54,354 nucleotides of DNA from Bacteroidia bacterium (GCA_030427245.1 JAUHXA010000051.1:1-54354); one strand, 5' to 3'; counted from the stretch's first letter, positions 25,997-35,678 are shown. The notes: generated by a model from the sequence alone, not told the origin. Made by a program: numbers and translations.

Positions 25997-28900
25997 TTAC
26001 CTAACAATTACCAATTTCTGGACTTCAGATACTTTATCATTGAAATTTACTTGACAATAATAAATGCCTGTTGCTAAATCAACTATATCAAGAGAAGTAG
26101 TTTGTTCAGTAAGGTTGATAGATTGCATTATTTTTCCAGTTACATTGTAAACGGTAAAAATAATTTTTTCATTGGTGATTGAAGTATTTAGATTAATATC
26201 CAACTGATAGATACTAGGATTTGGATTCAAACTAAACACTATTGATTCATCAAAAGTAGGATTTGCTCTTTTGTTAGAAGAGGTAATAACAGCAGCAGAG
26301 GTATAAGTAAAATTTTCTCCAAAATAACTTGCCAAAATGCTGTGTGCTACAGATTGAATAGCCAAGTCGGTGGATTGTCCATAAGTTCGTATCATCTGCT
26401 CGTCAAACATAGAAAGTTGTGGATTGGCATTAATGAGTGCATTGAACATATCATGAAAGGCAACATTGTAGGGGGTATTTTGTGGAATGCGACCAAGAGC
26501 CGTTGTAGCACTGGTTTTATCACCCAAAGAAAAATAGGTGCCTACCAATAATCTGTCTGCCCATTCTGCTTGTTGTTGAGTGAGCAAATTGATAGCCCCT
26601 TGTTGGTTTCCCTGTTCCAATAATTGATTAAGATTTTGTGAGATAGTAACCCTATCATCAGGATTCTCTTCTACATTTGCACCAGCACAACAAGCTACTT
26701 CACTAATAAATCCGCAAGGTGTATTAATAACATTAGGACTAGTCAATGTTGGTTCTGAACAAGGGTCGTGGTCTATAGACAAATTTCCATTATTGGAATT
26801 GTATCTAAAAATATGATAGCCCGTAGATTCAGCATGCCAATTATTATTTAAAGCAAAAGGAGCTTCTTCAAAACCCTCACAATCTCCTTGATTATTGAGT
26901 GAGCTATTGCCTGCAATATACCAATCGACTTTTGGAGCACTGGTATAGCTATTGCATTCCAATAATACATTTGTATTTCCTCCTTGAAACTGTGTGCCTG
27001 CTCCAAATGCACCATCAAAACTATTGTCAGCAATGTGTACAAAATCACTTGTATTGGCGATTACCAAACCTTTGGTTTCATTGTTGGAAACAAGAGTTTC
27101 AAATGTATTATTGTCGATGATAGTAGGTCGATTATTGATACAGAAAGCACCATAAGTATCAACTGAATGAGTACCCATTGGGATATTGTTGAATTGGTTG
27201 CGTTTTATTGCAGGGCCAATACCTCCTACTGCCATTATTCCCTTTTCTGTATTATTAAATATATTATCGTATATAAGATTAAGGGAAACATTGCTAGTAC
27301 TGGATAAATTAATTCCTGTATGTAAATCATTAAAAATATTATCTTGGCATAGAATGATAGAGTTTACATTTCCTATACCTTGGACAATAAGATTTGGGTC
27401 ATTATTATAGAAAATATTGATGTTATCAATGAAAATTGGGTCCATAACATTGAATAGTTGTATTCCTCCATATTGGGGAAGGGTTTGAGAAACGATTATT
27501 GGAGCTTCTATACCAAAGTTATTTCCTTCTATAACGTGTTGTGTTTCTGCCGAAAAACCAAGGTCTATAATCCCTCCTAAAATACCTATACTTATACCTA
27601 CCACATTGTCAATGAAATTTGCATCAACTGCCCGAATGATTCCATTTCCAGTTTGAATACCTATAGTTGCATCTCGTATAGTGCTTTCCCCTTCAATCAC
27701 TACAATTCCATGATTACTGCTTCCTTGTGTTAAATAAGTTGTAGGGTGTTCGGCATTTACGTCACCTGCGGCTATGATTCCTCTCCAAAAATCTGCTGAA
27801 CAGTAACTTCCTCTCAAAACTGCCCCATTTATAACTTCTAAGACACCTCCTTCTTCCACCAAAATTCCCGAATGTTCATCCATAAAGTGAATGGTCGCCC
27901 CATCAATTGTCAATACTCTACCTAATGGAACTATCATTTCTCCCAAAATATTTCTTTGATTTGTCCAAACTTCATCTGTAGTTAGTGTATAGGCAGTTTG
28001 CGTACCTATACTTTCACTACTGACAATAATTTCATCTACCACACTACAATTGTCTTCTGTTACTCTCACACTGTAAGTTCCTGCTTGTGTAACATCTATA
28101 CTTGATTGAGTACTACCTGTATTCCAAAGATAGGTAAAATTGGGATTTTCTTCAGTTGATAAAGTCGTATTACCAGTATTGCAGTCTTCTACGGTAAGTT
28201 GAATATCAGCTGTTGCATCTCCAAAAAATACATTCACATTGTCCACAGTAGTACAGCCATTGGTCGTAACAGAAACTTGGTAGTTTCCTTCTTCTGTCAC
28301 TTCAATAGTCGAGGTTGTAGCACCTGTTGACCATTGATAGCTCGTTTGTGGATTGACGGTCGCATCTAATATCGTTGAGGAAGCATCGCAAATAAATTGA
28401 TTTGTACCTAAGTCGACTACAGGATAATCGTGGAAGGTTACATTGATTTCATCTATATCCATACAAACATCTGCATTTGTGACAGTTAAGGTGTAAGTTC
28501 CATCTTGTGTAACAACTATTGTTTCTGTTGTGTTTCCTGTTGACCACATATAAGTATAGTCATCACTGGTAATAAGAGCTTTAGCTATACTTGCTTGCAA
28601 TAAAATATTGTCTCCCTCACAAGCATCTATATCAGAGCCCAAGTTTACCATAATACCATCTTCTAAATTAATCGTAACAAAGTCAGTGGCGATACAGCCT
28701 ACGCTGTTCACAACACTAACTGTATATGTTCCTGGAGCATTGATAGAAATACTGGAAGTGATATCACCAGAAGACCAAATATAAGTATCTGTGTTGTCAA
28801 TATCAATCAATTCAATAATAATAGGTGTTGCGTCCTCACAATAATCTACGGATTCTATGTCATTTTCAAAGCCTAAGTCAGCAGTTGGAAAATCGCTTGT

Positions 28901-29797
28901 TGTCACTACGATTGCATCAGAGAAAATACAATTTAAGTCGCTGACTGTCACGGAATAAGTGTCTGATGTAGAAACGAGAATGTTTTGAGTTGTCTCACCA
29001 GTTGACCATAAATAATTAGAGGAATTTCCTGCATCTAAAGTAGCGGATTCTCCTCCACACAATACCAATTCGTCTGCAAGGTTAGGTTCTTCAATGTTAA
29101 CCGTTCCAACGTTTAAAAGGTTGGCAAGAACAATTTCAGTTGGAGTTGGGTCATTTTCCCCTTCTGCTACAGGAATGAAATTGTCTATCGCAGGGAATTC
29201 ATTATTAAAAAATGTGGATCCCCATTCTATAATTCCATTATCATCAGGAAATGATAGATTACCTGTCCAAGTTGTTTCTAAACCTAAATAATAGCTTCCA
29301 ACAAACTCAATATTTAATGTATAATCTCCACTACTATTTATTAAACAAAATCCATCTAATTCTATAGGCGGGTGAAGAGCTTCCCATGGGAATTTCTCTC
29401 CCGTAGTATCTTCATCTCCTACTCTATATCTGAGTAATTTAGATTCTCTGAACACTTCTAAATTATTTGAATTCCTAATTACAAAATCAAGGTTAATAAA
29501 GGCTCTATCATCAGAATCGTCTGCTATTCCAACTATACCTGTATGGATTTCACTAAGACAAATTTTTCCAACAGGATTTCCATTGTAGTTTTCATTATAT
29601 TCGATACTAGGAACAAATAATATATTTGCTATTCTGTCTGTAATATTACCATTATAGGTAACTCCACTATTGTCTTGGATTGCTGGGCAATTTTGGGCAT
29701 GGATATTAAGAGGAAATAATTGAAGTAAAATAACCAAACATAGGGGGGGGGATAATATATAAAATGTCTTCAAAAAAGAAAAGTGGACTTGTTTCAT
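25997..29797 (-). CDS. Large T9SS surface protein, PKD-like repeats plus parallel beta-helix
   Basis: This 1266-residue protein has an N-terminal signal (cleavage likely near HAQN, about residue 35). A ~200-residue N-terminal domain is followed by five or six ~70-residue repeats (about 245-600) built around YxWSTGxTTxxIxVxxxGTYxVxVT, as in SprB-like gliding and adhesion proteins. Residues about 620-1000 look like a right-handed parallel beta-helix (recurrent NNxF, GIxxxxG and IxDN motifs). A helical linker and a type A T9SS sorting domain end it (about 1190-1266). It is likely an adhesin or motility-associated surface protein. A C9 tract lies in the signal-peptide codons. Confidence 0.88.
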   Translation of the reverse strand: MKQVHFSFLKTFYILSPPLCLVILLQLFPLNIHAQNCPAIQDNSGVTYNGNITDRIANILFVPSIEYNENYNGNPVGKICLSEIHTGIVGIADDSDDRAFINLDFVIRNSNNLEVFRESKLLRYRVGDEDTTGEKFPWEALHPPIELDGFCLINSSGDYTLNIEFVGSYYLGLETTWTGNLSFPDDNGIIEWGSTFFNNEFPAIDNFIPVAEGENDPTPTEIVLANLLNVGTVNIEEPNLADELVLCGGESATLDAGNSSNYLWSTGETTQNILVSTSDTYSVTVSDLNCIFSDAIVVTTSDFPTADLGFENDIESVDYCEDATPIIIELIDIDNTDTYIWSSGDITSSISINAPGTYTVSVVNSVGCIATDFVTINLEDGIMVNLGSDIDACEGDNILLQASIAKALITSDDYTYMWSTGNTTETIVVTQDGTYTLTVTNADVCMDIDEINVTFHDYPVVDLGTNQFICDASSTILDATVNPQTSYQWSTGATTSTIEVTEEGNYQVSVTTNGCTTVDNVNVFFGDATADIQLTVEDCNTGNTTLSTEENPNFTYLWNTGSTQSSIDVTQAGTYSVRVTEDNCSVVDEIIVSSESIGTQTAYTLTTDEVWTNQRNILGEMIVPLGRVLTIDGATIHFMDEHSGILVEEGGVLEVINGAVLRGSYCSADFWRGIIAAGDVNAEHPTTYLTQGSSNHGIVVIEGESTIRDATIGIQTGNGIIRAVDANFIDNVVGISIGILGGIIDLGFSAETQHVIEGNNFGIEAPIIVSQTLPQYGGIQLFNVMDPIFIDNINIFYNNDPNLIVQGIGNVNSIILCQDNIFNDLHTGINLSSTSNVSLNLIYDNIFNNTEKGIMAVGGIGPAIKRNQFNNIPMGTHSVDTYGAFCINNRPTIIDNNTFETLVSNNETKGLVIANTSDFVHIADNSFDGAFGAGTQFQGGNTNVLLECNSYTSAPKVDWYIAGNSSLNNQGDCEGFEEAPFALNNNWHAESTGYHIFRYNSNNGNLSIDHDPCSEPTLTSPNVINTPCGFISEVACCAGANVEENPDDRVTISQNLNQLLEQGNQQGAINLLTQQQAEWADRLLVGTYFSLGDKTSATTALGRIPQNTPYNVAFHDMFNALINANPQLSMFDEQMIRTYGQSTDLAIQSVAHSILASYFGENFTYTSAAVITSSNKRANPTFDESIVFSLNPNPSIYQLDINLNTSITNEKIIFTVYNVTGKIMQSINLTEQTTSLDIVDLATGIYYCQVNFNDKVSEVQKLVIVR
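29743..29751 (-). repeat. C9 homopolymer in signal-peptide codons
   Basis: Nine consecutive G on the plus strand read as TCC CCC CCC C on the coding strand, at about residues 17-20 of the 1266-residue surface protein. It is the longest G/C run I noticed in this AT-rich window. Confidence 0.97.
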
Positions 29798-30153
29798 TGT
29801 AAGAAAAATTTTGAAATTAGAAAAAATAAATATTTAAACCAATTGCCGTATTGCATTTATTTATAATCAATTAGCTTATTTCTTCCAAATCTCGACCATT
29901 CTAACTATAATCCAAAGGACAGAAAACCAAGAAGTTGACAAGGTTTTTTAAGTAATTCAGTGCTTATACAAACAATCAAACACTTCAATTCACTGACTAA
30001 CAGTTTTTTACAAAAAAAAATCATTAGATAAAGAATTGATACAGAGATACAGTAAAGGAAATAACAGTACATCCAAACAACTGATTATAAAACACATTTC
30101 CGATTCCCACCATCATTTTATTTCCCATTGGCTCATTTTCCCTCAATTCTCCG

Positions 30154-30161
30154 TACTTTTG
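30154..30161 (+). promoter_or_regulatory. Putative -7 element for smc
   Basis: TACTTTTG matches TAnnTTTG exactly. A TTG at 30128-30130 lies 23 nt upstream as a possible -33 element, slightly longer than ideal spacing. The palindrome at 30189 would fall in the leader. Confidence 0.45.
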
Positions 30162-30188
30162 CAGCCGTTTTTTAAATACCCAAAACAC

Positions 30189-30217
30189 GTAGAGACGTTT
30201 TAGTAAAACGTCTCTAC
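30189..30217. repeat. Perfect 14-bp palindrome with a 1-nt centre, upstream of smc
   Basis: GTAGAGACGTTTTA (30189-30202), a single G, then its exact reverse complement (30204-30217). It resembles dispersed TAGAGACGTT palindromes known from cyanobacterial intergenic regions. It ends 21 nt before the smc start, so it would form a hairpin in the mRNA leader. Confidence 0.85.
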
Positions 30218-30238
30218 AAATACACAAATTAAACCAAC

Positions 30239-33200
30239 TTGCGTTTACAAAGCATTGAATTAAAGGGCTTCAAGAGTTTTGCGGAGCGAACAGTGATTCA
30301 CTTCAACCAAAACATGACGGGCATCATCGGCCCGAACGGCTGTGGTAAATCCAATATCGTAGATGCCATCCGATGGGTATTGGGAGAACAAAAAAGCAGC
30401 AGTCTTCGCCTCAAAAAGATGGACAACCTCATCTTCAATGGCACTCAAAAACGCAAACCCGCAGGGCGAGCAGAAGTTTCGCTGACCTTCGAAAACACCA
30501 AAAACCTGCTCCCCACCGAATTTACCACTGTGGTAGTTACCCGAATTTTGTACCGAGAAGGAAGCAGTGAATACCGCATCAACAACGTTCCCTGCCGCCT
30601 CAAAGACATCTCCAACCTATTTCTCGACACGGGAATTGGCAGCGATTCCTACGCCATCATCGAGCTGTCCATGATTGGCGACATCCTCAAAGACAAAGAA
30701 CATTCTCGCCGCCGACTGTTTGAGCAAGCCGCAGGAATCTCCAAATACAAAATCCGCAAGAAAGAAACCCTCAGCAAATTGGAGGCAACAGATGGAGATT
30801 TGGAGCGAGTCGAAGACCTTTTGTTTGAGATTGAAGGGAACCTCAAAACCCTTGCAAGACAGGCAAAGCGAGCAAAAAAACATGAGAAACTAAAGGAAGA
30901 ATTTCGGGAACTGAGTGTAGAATTGGCACTGTACCAAATTGCAGACCACAAGCACAGTTTTTCGGAATTGCAGCAAGAACAAAAACGAGAAGAAGACAAA
31001 AAGACCCAACTTCAAACCCAAATTCGGCAATTGGAAGCCACCATTTCTGAAAAAAAAGAAGCCGTACTTGCCAACGAACAGCAATTGGCAGAATTTCAGA
31101 AAGCCCTCAACAACCATGTCAAGTACCTTCAAGACCAAGAAAATCAAAAGAAACTGCTCTTGCAAAACCTGCAATTTCTGCGAGAAAAAAACACCACCCT
31201 CCAACGACAAATCACCACTGCCTCCCAACTAAGCGAAAGTCTGCAAAGCGAAATCAAGACGCTTCAAGAAAAGGCCGAAATCGAAAAAAACAGCCTCGAC
31301 CACATCCAAAAACAACTGCAAGGCTTCAAAACCGCAGTCGAAACGGTCAGAATTCAACACCAAGAAGCGACTGCCAATCGAAATGTATTGCAGCGAAATT
31401 ACCGAGACTTAGAAAAGTCCGTTTTTGAAGTAGAGAAAAAAATGGCGGTTCAGCAAAACCAACAAGAAAGTTTGCAGCGAGAAATCCAATCCAATCGCCT
31501 TCGTTTTGAATCCCAACAAAGTGAGTTGGCCGCTTTTAAGGAAAATTGGGAGAAAGCCAAAGCAGAAAAAAAAGCGGCAATAGAAGCGCTTCAGCAAAAC
31601 AAATCAGAAGACACCGACCTGCAAAGCCAACTGAATCAGCTCCAAAAAAACACTGACCAACTTCAACGAGAGCGCAACCAACTCAACCGTCAACTCGACT
31701 CCAAACGCAATGAATACAAGCTCACCAAAAGCCTTGTCGACAGTTTAGAGGGCTTTCCCGATTCGGTCAAATTCTTGAAAACCCACAAAAAATGGAGCGT
31801 TGAAGCTCCTCTCCTACTCGACATTCTCAACTGTGAGGACGACTACAAAGTAGCTTTGGAAAACTACCTTGCGCCACATCTCAACAGCTATATTTTGGAG
31901 GATGTACAAACCGCCATGCAAGCGATTGACCTATTGCAGCAAGCGCAGAAAGGGAAGGCAAGTTTCTTTATTTTGAGTGATTTTTTGGAGGAAGCAGAAA
32001 GCGGGAAACAAGAAGCAAGACAAAAAACTCAAGAATTGAAATTGGAAAATGCAATTTTAGCAACAAGTATCTTAAAAGTAGAAGAAAAATACAAACTCTT
32101 ACTACATCATCTACTTCAAAATGTATATATCATTCCCAATTCCTCGTCCTTGCCCCCTGTCTTCTCACTCCTGACACCTGACCTCTCACTTCTCACAAAA
32201 AACGGTCAAATCGTTCGCCAAAAAGCCAGCATCAGTGGCGGTTCGGTCGGAGCGTATGAAGGTAAAAGGATTGGTCGGCGACAACAATTACAGCAATTGC
32301 AAAAAAGCATCAAGGAAATTGAAGAAAAGCAAAAATCGCTGCAAACTGTCATTCAAACGCAGCAAAATGAATTTCACCAAATCCGCAAAAAACTAAACAA
32401 CAAGCGGCAACTGCAACAACACCAACAAACGACAATCAACAAACTCGATAACAAATTGGTCGGTTTTCGGCTAAAGGTAGAAAATACCGAAAAATTCATC
32501 GGAGAAAGCAGCAACCGCACCGAAACCCTAAAAAATCGCATTGAAGCCATCGGCAAAGAAATCACAACTTTGCAGCAAAGCTTAGAGGAAAAGAAAGCCG
32601 AACTTCAATTGCAGCAGGAAAGGCTGGAGACAAGCGAAACTCATTTTCGAGAAATTGAAGCCGAAATGCAAACGGCAAATCAACAGTTCAACCAACAAAA
32701 TATCGAATTTCACAAACAAGAAAATCGCCTCAACAGCATTCGCCAAAACCTGCAATTCAAGCGCAAACAGTTTCAAGACACCCAAAGACAACTGGAACAG
32801 AATCAAACCGTTTTGAAAAAAGGCGATGGCGAAAGTCTAGAAATTGAAGCCCAATTGAAGGTCATTGAAGGAGGTTTGGGCGCATTGTACGACAAAAAAA
32901 CGATCTTAGAAAAAGAGGTCAGCGAATCCGAAACGGTCTATTACAAACTGCGAGGGCAAGTAAACGAAATCGAGGAGGAAATTCGCACTTTGAACCGCAA
33001 TCGAAACTTGGTGGAAGAACTACTGACCAACATCAAGGACCGAATCAACCAACTGAAAATTCAGCTTTTATCGCTTAAAGAACGCCTCTCTTTTGCCTTC
33101 AAAATTGACCTTGACGACCTCCTCGACCAATCTCCTTCGGGTGAATACGAACAAGCAGATTTGACCGCAAAAGTCGCCAAACTGCAATCTCAATTGGAGC

Positions 33201-33820
33201 GTTTTGGAGAGGTCAATCCATTGGCAGTGACAGCTTACAATGAAATGAAAGAACGCTACGATTTCATCATCGAACAGAGGGCGGACTTATTGACTGCCAA
33301 AGAGTCGCTGATGAAAACCATCCAAGAAATTGAAGGAAAAGCCACTGAAAAATTTATGGAGGCTTTTGACCAAATACGAGAGAATTTTGTAGAAGTTTTT
33401 CGCACCTTGTTTACACCCGATGATCAATGCGACCTCATCCTTCAAGACCCCAACGACCCGCTTGAATCTCGCATAGACATCACTGCCAAACCCAAAGGCA
33501 AGCGACCTCAAAGCATCGATCAGCTTTCGGGAGGCGAAAAATCCCTCACGGCTTTGGCACTCATTTTTGCACTTTACCTATTGAAGCCTGCCCCTTTTTG
33601 TGTCTTAGACGAAGTAGATGCCCCTTTGGATGACAATAACTTAGGTAAGTATTCGGACTTGATCAAGCGATTTTCGGAACAGTCGCAGTTCATCATTGTC
33701 ACACACCGAAAAGTAACAATGGCAGCAGTAGAAGTAGCATATGGGATTACGATGCAGCAGCGAGGCATTTCGATGGTTGTACCATTTAATTTTAGTGAAT
33801 GGGAGGCTGCTAAGAATTGA
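30239..33820 (+). CDS. smc: Chromosome segregation/condensation SMC ATPase
   Basis: The 1193-residue protein starts at TTG, fixed by the invariant SMC N-terminus (RLQSIELKGFKSF). Walker A is GPNGCGKSN (31-39). The C-terminal half of the ATPase has the signature LSGGEKS (from 1096) and Walker B VLDE (1122-1125). Two long coiled coils (about 165-490 and 680-1010) flank a hinge (about 495-670) with the conserved SISGGSVGAYEGKRIGRR. SMC with ScpA/ScpB organises and segregates the chromosome. Residues 640-653 of the hinge, between VYII and LTKNGQIV, are encoded by six degenerate heptamer repeats absent from the hinge pattern I know of relatives. No scpA or scpB is nearby. Confidence 0.97.
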   Translation: MRLQSIELKGFKSFAERTVIHFNQNMTGIIGPNGCGKSNIVDAIRWVLGEQKSSSLRLKKMDNLIFNGTQKRKPAGRAEVSLTFENTKNLLPTEFTTVVVTRILYREGSSEYRINNVPCRLKDISNLFLDTGIGSDSYAIIELSMIGDILKDKEHSRRRLFEQAAGISKYKIRKKETLSKLEATDGDLERVEDLLFEIEGNLKTLARQAKRAKKHEKLKEEFRELSVELALYQIADHKHSFSELQQEQKREEDKKTQLQTQIRQLEATISEKKEAVLANEQQLAEFQKALNNHVKYLQDQENQKKLLLQNLQFLREKNTTLQRQITTASQLSESLQSEIKTLQEKAEIEKNSLDHIQKQLQGFKTAVETVRIQHQEATANRNVLQRNYRDLEKSVFEVEKKMAVQQNQQESLQREIQSNRLRFESQQSELAAFKENWEKAKAEKKAAIEALQQNKSEDTDLQSQLNQLQKNTDQLQRERNQLNRQLDSKRNEYKLTKSLVDSLEGFPDSVKFLKTHKKWSVEAPLLLDILNCEDDYKVALENYLAPHLNSYILEDVQTAMQAIDLLQQAQKGKASFFILSDFLEEAESGKQEARQKTQELKLENAILATSILKVEEKYKLLLHHLLQNVYIIPNSSSLPPVFSLLTPDLSLLTKNGQIVRQKASISGGSVGAYEGKRIGRRQQLQQLQKSIKEIEEKQKSLQTVIQTQQNEFHQIRKKLNNKRQLQQHQQTTINKLDNKLVGFRLKVENTEKFIGESSNRTETLKNRIEAIGKEITTLQQSLEEKKAELQLQQERLETSETHFREIEAEMQTANQQFNQQNIEFHKQENRLNSIRQNLQFKRKQFQDTQRQLEQNQTVLKKGDGESLEIEAQLKVIEGGLGALYDKKTILEKEVSESETVYYKLRGQVNEIEEEIRTLNRNRNLVEELLTNIKDRINQLKIQLLSLKERLSFAFKIDLDDLLDQSPSGEYEQADLTAKVAKLQSQLERFGEVNPLAVTAYNEMKERYDFIIEQRADLLTAKESLMKTIQEIEGKATEKFMEAFDQIRENFVEVFRTLFTPDDQCDLILQDPNDPLESRIDITAKPKGKRPQSIDQLSGGEKSLTALALIFALYLLKPAPFCVLDEVDAPLDDNNLGKYSDLIKRFSEQSQFIIVTHRKVTMAAVEVAYGITMQQRGISMVVPFNFSEWEAAKN
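32155..32196 (+). repeat. Six heptamer repeats (42 bp) inside smc
   Basis: The words CCCTGTC, TTCTCAC, TCCTGAC, ACCTGAC, CTCTCAC and TTCTCAC run without gaps. The total of 42 bp keeps the frame (14 codons). CTCTCAC also occurs in the array at 14019, and TTCTCAC differs by one base from TTCTTAC there. Confidence 0.75.
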
Positions 33821-33884
33821 AGGTAGCGTGGTTTTTGATATTTATAATAACTTTTACACCCCATAAAATTCAATAGGATTTCTG

Positions 33885-33892
33885 TATCTTTG
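33885..33892 (+). promoter_or_regulatory. Putative -7 element directly before the ATG at 33897
   Basis: TATCTTTG is an exact TAnnTTTG match and ends only 4 nt before the ATG. Transcription would begin at or next to the start codon, which implies a leaderless mRNA. Confidence 0.5.
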
Positions 33893-33896
33893 GAAT

Positions 33897-35516
33897 ATGA
33901 GAGGATTACCAACAGGACGACAAAATTTTAAAGCCATCATTGAAGAGGATTTGATGTATGTGGATAAAACCCGTCAAATCTATGAATTGATTTCAAAGGG
34001 AAATCTTTACTTCCTATCTCGCCCCCGTCGGTTTGGTAAATCGCTTTTGGTTTCTACTTTTCAGCACATTTTTGAAGGTCAGAAAGAATTATTCAATGAC
34101 TTATATATTGGGCAAGAGACGGAGTATGATTGGTCATCCTATCCAGTTTTGAAGTTCAACTTTGCTTCTTATGGCTATCAGGTAGAAAATCTTGAAGAAC
34201 ATCTTAGCTATGAGATAGAAGAACATGCTAAGAAACATTCTATTGAAGTTCCTACGGTGTCTCTTTCTGCAAAATTAAAATCTTTGGTAGAACAAATCGC
34301 TCAAAAGGGAAAACCTGTTGTAATTTTGATTGATGAATACGATAAGCCTATTGTTGATTTTCTGACCGAAATTGTAAAAGCCAAAAAAAATCAAGGGGTA
34401 TTAAGAGATTTTTTTAGCCCTTTGAAGGATTTGGAAGCAGACAATTACCTTCGTTTTCTTTTTGTGACAGGCGTTTCCAAATTTAGTAAAGTAAGTTTAT
34501 TTTCCGACTTAAATAATTTGACGGATTTATCTATTTCTCCTGTTGCTCATGATTTGTTGGGTATAACAGAAAGCGAACTCCTTCAATATTTTCCTCTCTA
34601 TATCCAACAAGCAGCTCAAGAATTTCAAATGTCGGAAGAAGAACTATTGAAGGGTGTCAAGCTTTGGTATGATGGCTATTCTTTTGAAGGAAAAACGCAT
34701 TTATACAATCCCTATTCTCTCCTCAATTTTTTTGAACAAAATCGCTTTCGCAACTTTTGGTTTGCTACTGGAACGCCTACTTTTTTGGTCAAAAGCATTC
34801 GGAACAATAGTATCAAGCCGATGGAGTTGGAGAGCAAAGAAGTTCCTGAGAGCTTCTTTGATAAGTTTGCTCTTGAAAACTTGGACATTGTAGGTTTGCT
34901 GTTTCAAACAGGATATTTGACCATCAAAAAGACGAAGCGGAAACATTACGACACGAGTTATTTTTTGGGCTACCCGAATATTGAAGTTCACAAATCTTTG
35001 GTTCACAATCTACTTGAAGCTTTTACTTATCAACCAAGTTCGGTAGTCGGTGTGGCTTTATTGAAGATGCAAGGCGCATTGGAGGAAGCAAAAATGGACG
35101 TGTTTGTAGATCAACTCAAAGTATTGTTGTCGGATATTTCTTACCATTTATTGCCAAAGAATAGAAAAAACCCATCACAAACGAATCAACAAAAAGTCTT
35201 TGAAGTTTGGGAAGGATACTTTCAAACCATTATTTATTTGGTGACCGCCTTCATGGGTTTGTATGTGCAAACTGAAATCACCAAACACAAGGGGAGATTG
35301 GATTTACTGGCAGAAACAGATGATTTTCTATACATCATGGAGTTCAAATTGGACGAGCCTGCTGACGATGCTATCCAACAAATCAAAGACCGAAAGTATA
35401 ATGCTGCCTATAAAAATTCTCCCAAAACCATCTATCTGGTAGGTATTGGCTTTTCTAAGGAAGAACGGAATGTGGAGACTTGGCAGATGGAAGAATGGAA
35501 AAAAGTAGGAATGTAG
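33897..35516 (+). CDS. AAA-ATPase-like / PD-(D/E)XK nuclease-like protein
   Basis: The 539-residue protein matches the widespread pair of an AAA-ATPase-like domain and a C-terminal PDDEXK_9 domain. The N-terminal LPTGRQNFKAIIEEDLMYVDKT corresponds to the family start. RPRRFGKS (42-49) is its Walker A variant and LIDEYD (144-149) its Walker B. The nuclease-like site is GRLD (Asp469) with EFK (Glu482, Lys484), followed by QQIKDRKY. The family is multi-copy in Bacteroidota, and its function is unproven; mobile or defence roles have been suggested. Active-site residues are intact. The start is set by the family N-terminus and a -7 box 4 nt upstream. Confidence 0.88.
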   Translation: MRGLPTGRQNFKAIIEEDLMYVDKTRQIYELISKGNLYFLSRPRRFGKSLLVSTFQHIFEGQKELFNDLYIGQETEYDWSSYPVLKFNFASYGYQVENLEEHLSYEIEEHAKKHSIEVPTVSLSAKLKSLVEQIAQKGKPVVILIDEYDKPIVDFLTEIVKAKKNQGVLRDFFSPLKDLEADNYLRFLFVTGVSKFSKVSLFSDLNNLTDLSISPVAHDLLGITESELLQYFPLYIQQAAQEFQMSEEELLKGVKLWYDGYSFEGKTHLYNPYSLLNFFEQNRFRNFWFATGTPTFLVKSIRNNSIKPMELESKEVPESFFDKFALENLDIVGLLFQTGYLTIKKTKRKHYDTSYFLGYPNIEVHKSLVHNLLEAFTYQPSSVVGVALLKMQGALEEAKMDVFVDQLKVLLSDISYHLLPKNRKNPSQTNQQKVFEVWEGYFQTIIYLVTAFMGLYVQTEITKHKGRLDLLAETDDFLYIMEFKLDEPADDAIQQIKDRKYNAAYKNSPKTIYLVGIGFSKEERNVETWQMEEWKKVGM

Positions 35517-35525
35517 ATATAAGTA

Positions 35526-35550
35526 GTGTTTTTTTATGTTAAAAAAACAC
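35526..35550 (+). terminator. Weak hairpin after the AAA/PD-(D/E)XK gene
   Basis: GTGTTTTTTT (35526-35535) pairs with AAAAAAACAC (35541-35550) across a 5-nt loop, 9 nt after the stop. The stem is A/T-rich, so termination strength is doubtful. Confidence 0.4.
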
Positions 35551-35625
35551 ACAATTCATGTCTTAAAACAGTAATTTTGGTCTATATGTGAAAGCACAAA
35601 CACCCAAATCTTAGGAAAACTTAAA

Positions 35626-35678
35626 TTCAAAATACAAATTCAATCTCAAAAAAATTGTTTCTCGAATTTGTATTTGAA
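35626..35678. repeat. Imperfect inverted repeat upstream of the redoxin gene
   Basis: TTCAAAATACAAATTC (35626-35641) pairs with GAATTTGTATTTGAA (35664-35678) with a single bulged base and a 22-nt loop. It lies about 80 nt before the redoxin start and may be a transcript hairpin or a regulatory site. Confidence 0.45.

Larger units (their letters stand above)
29798..30238. other. Divergent spacer upstream of smc
   Basis: This 441-bp AT-rich spacer holds a -7 box (30154-30161) and a perfect 14-bp palindromic repeat (30189-30217) near the smc end. I see no ORF with support and no promoter match on the minus side. Confidence 0.5.
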
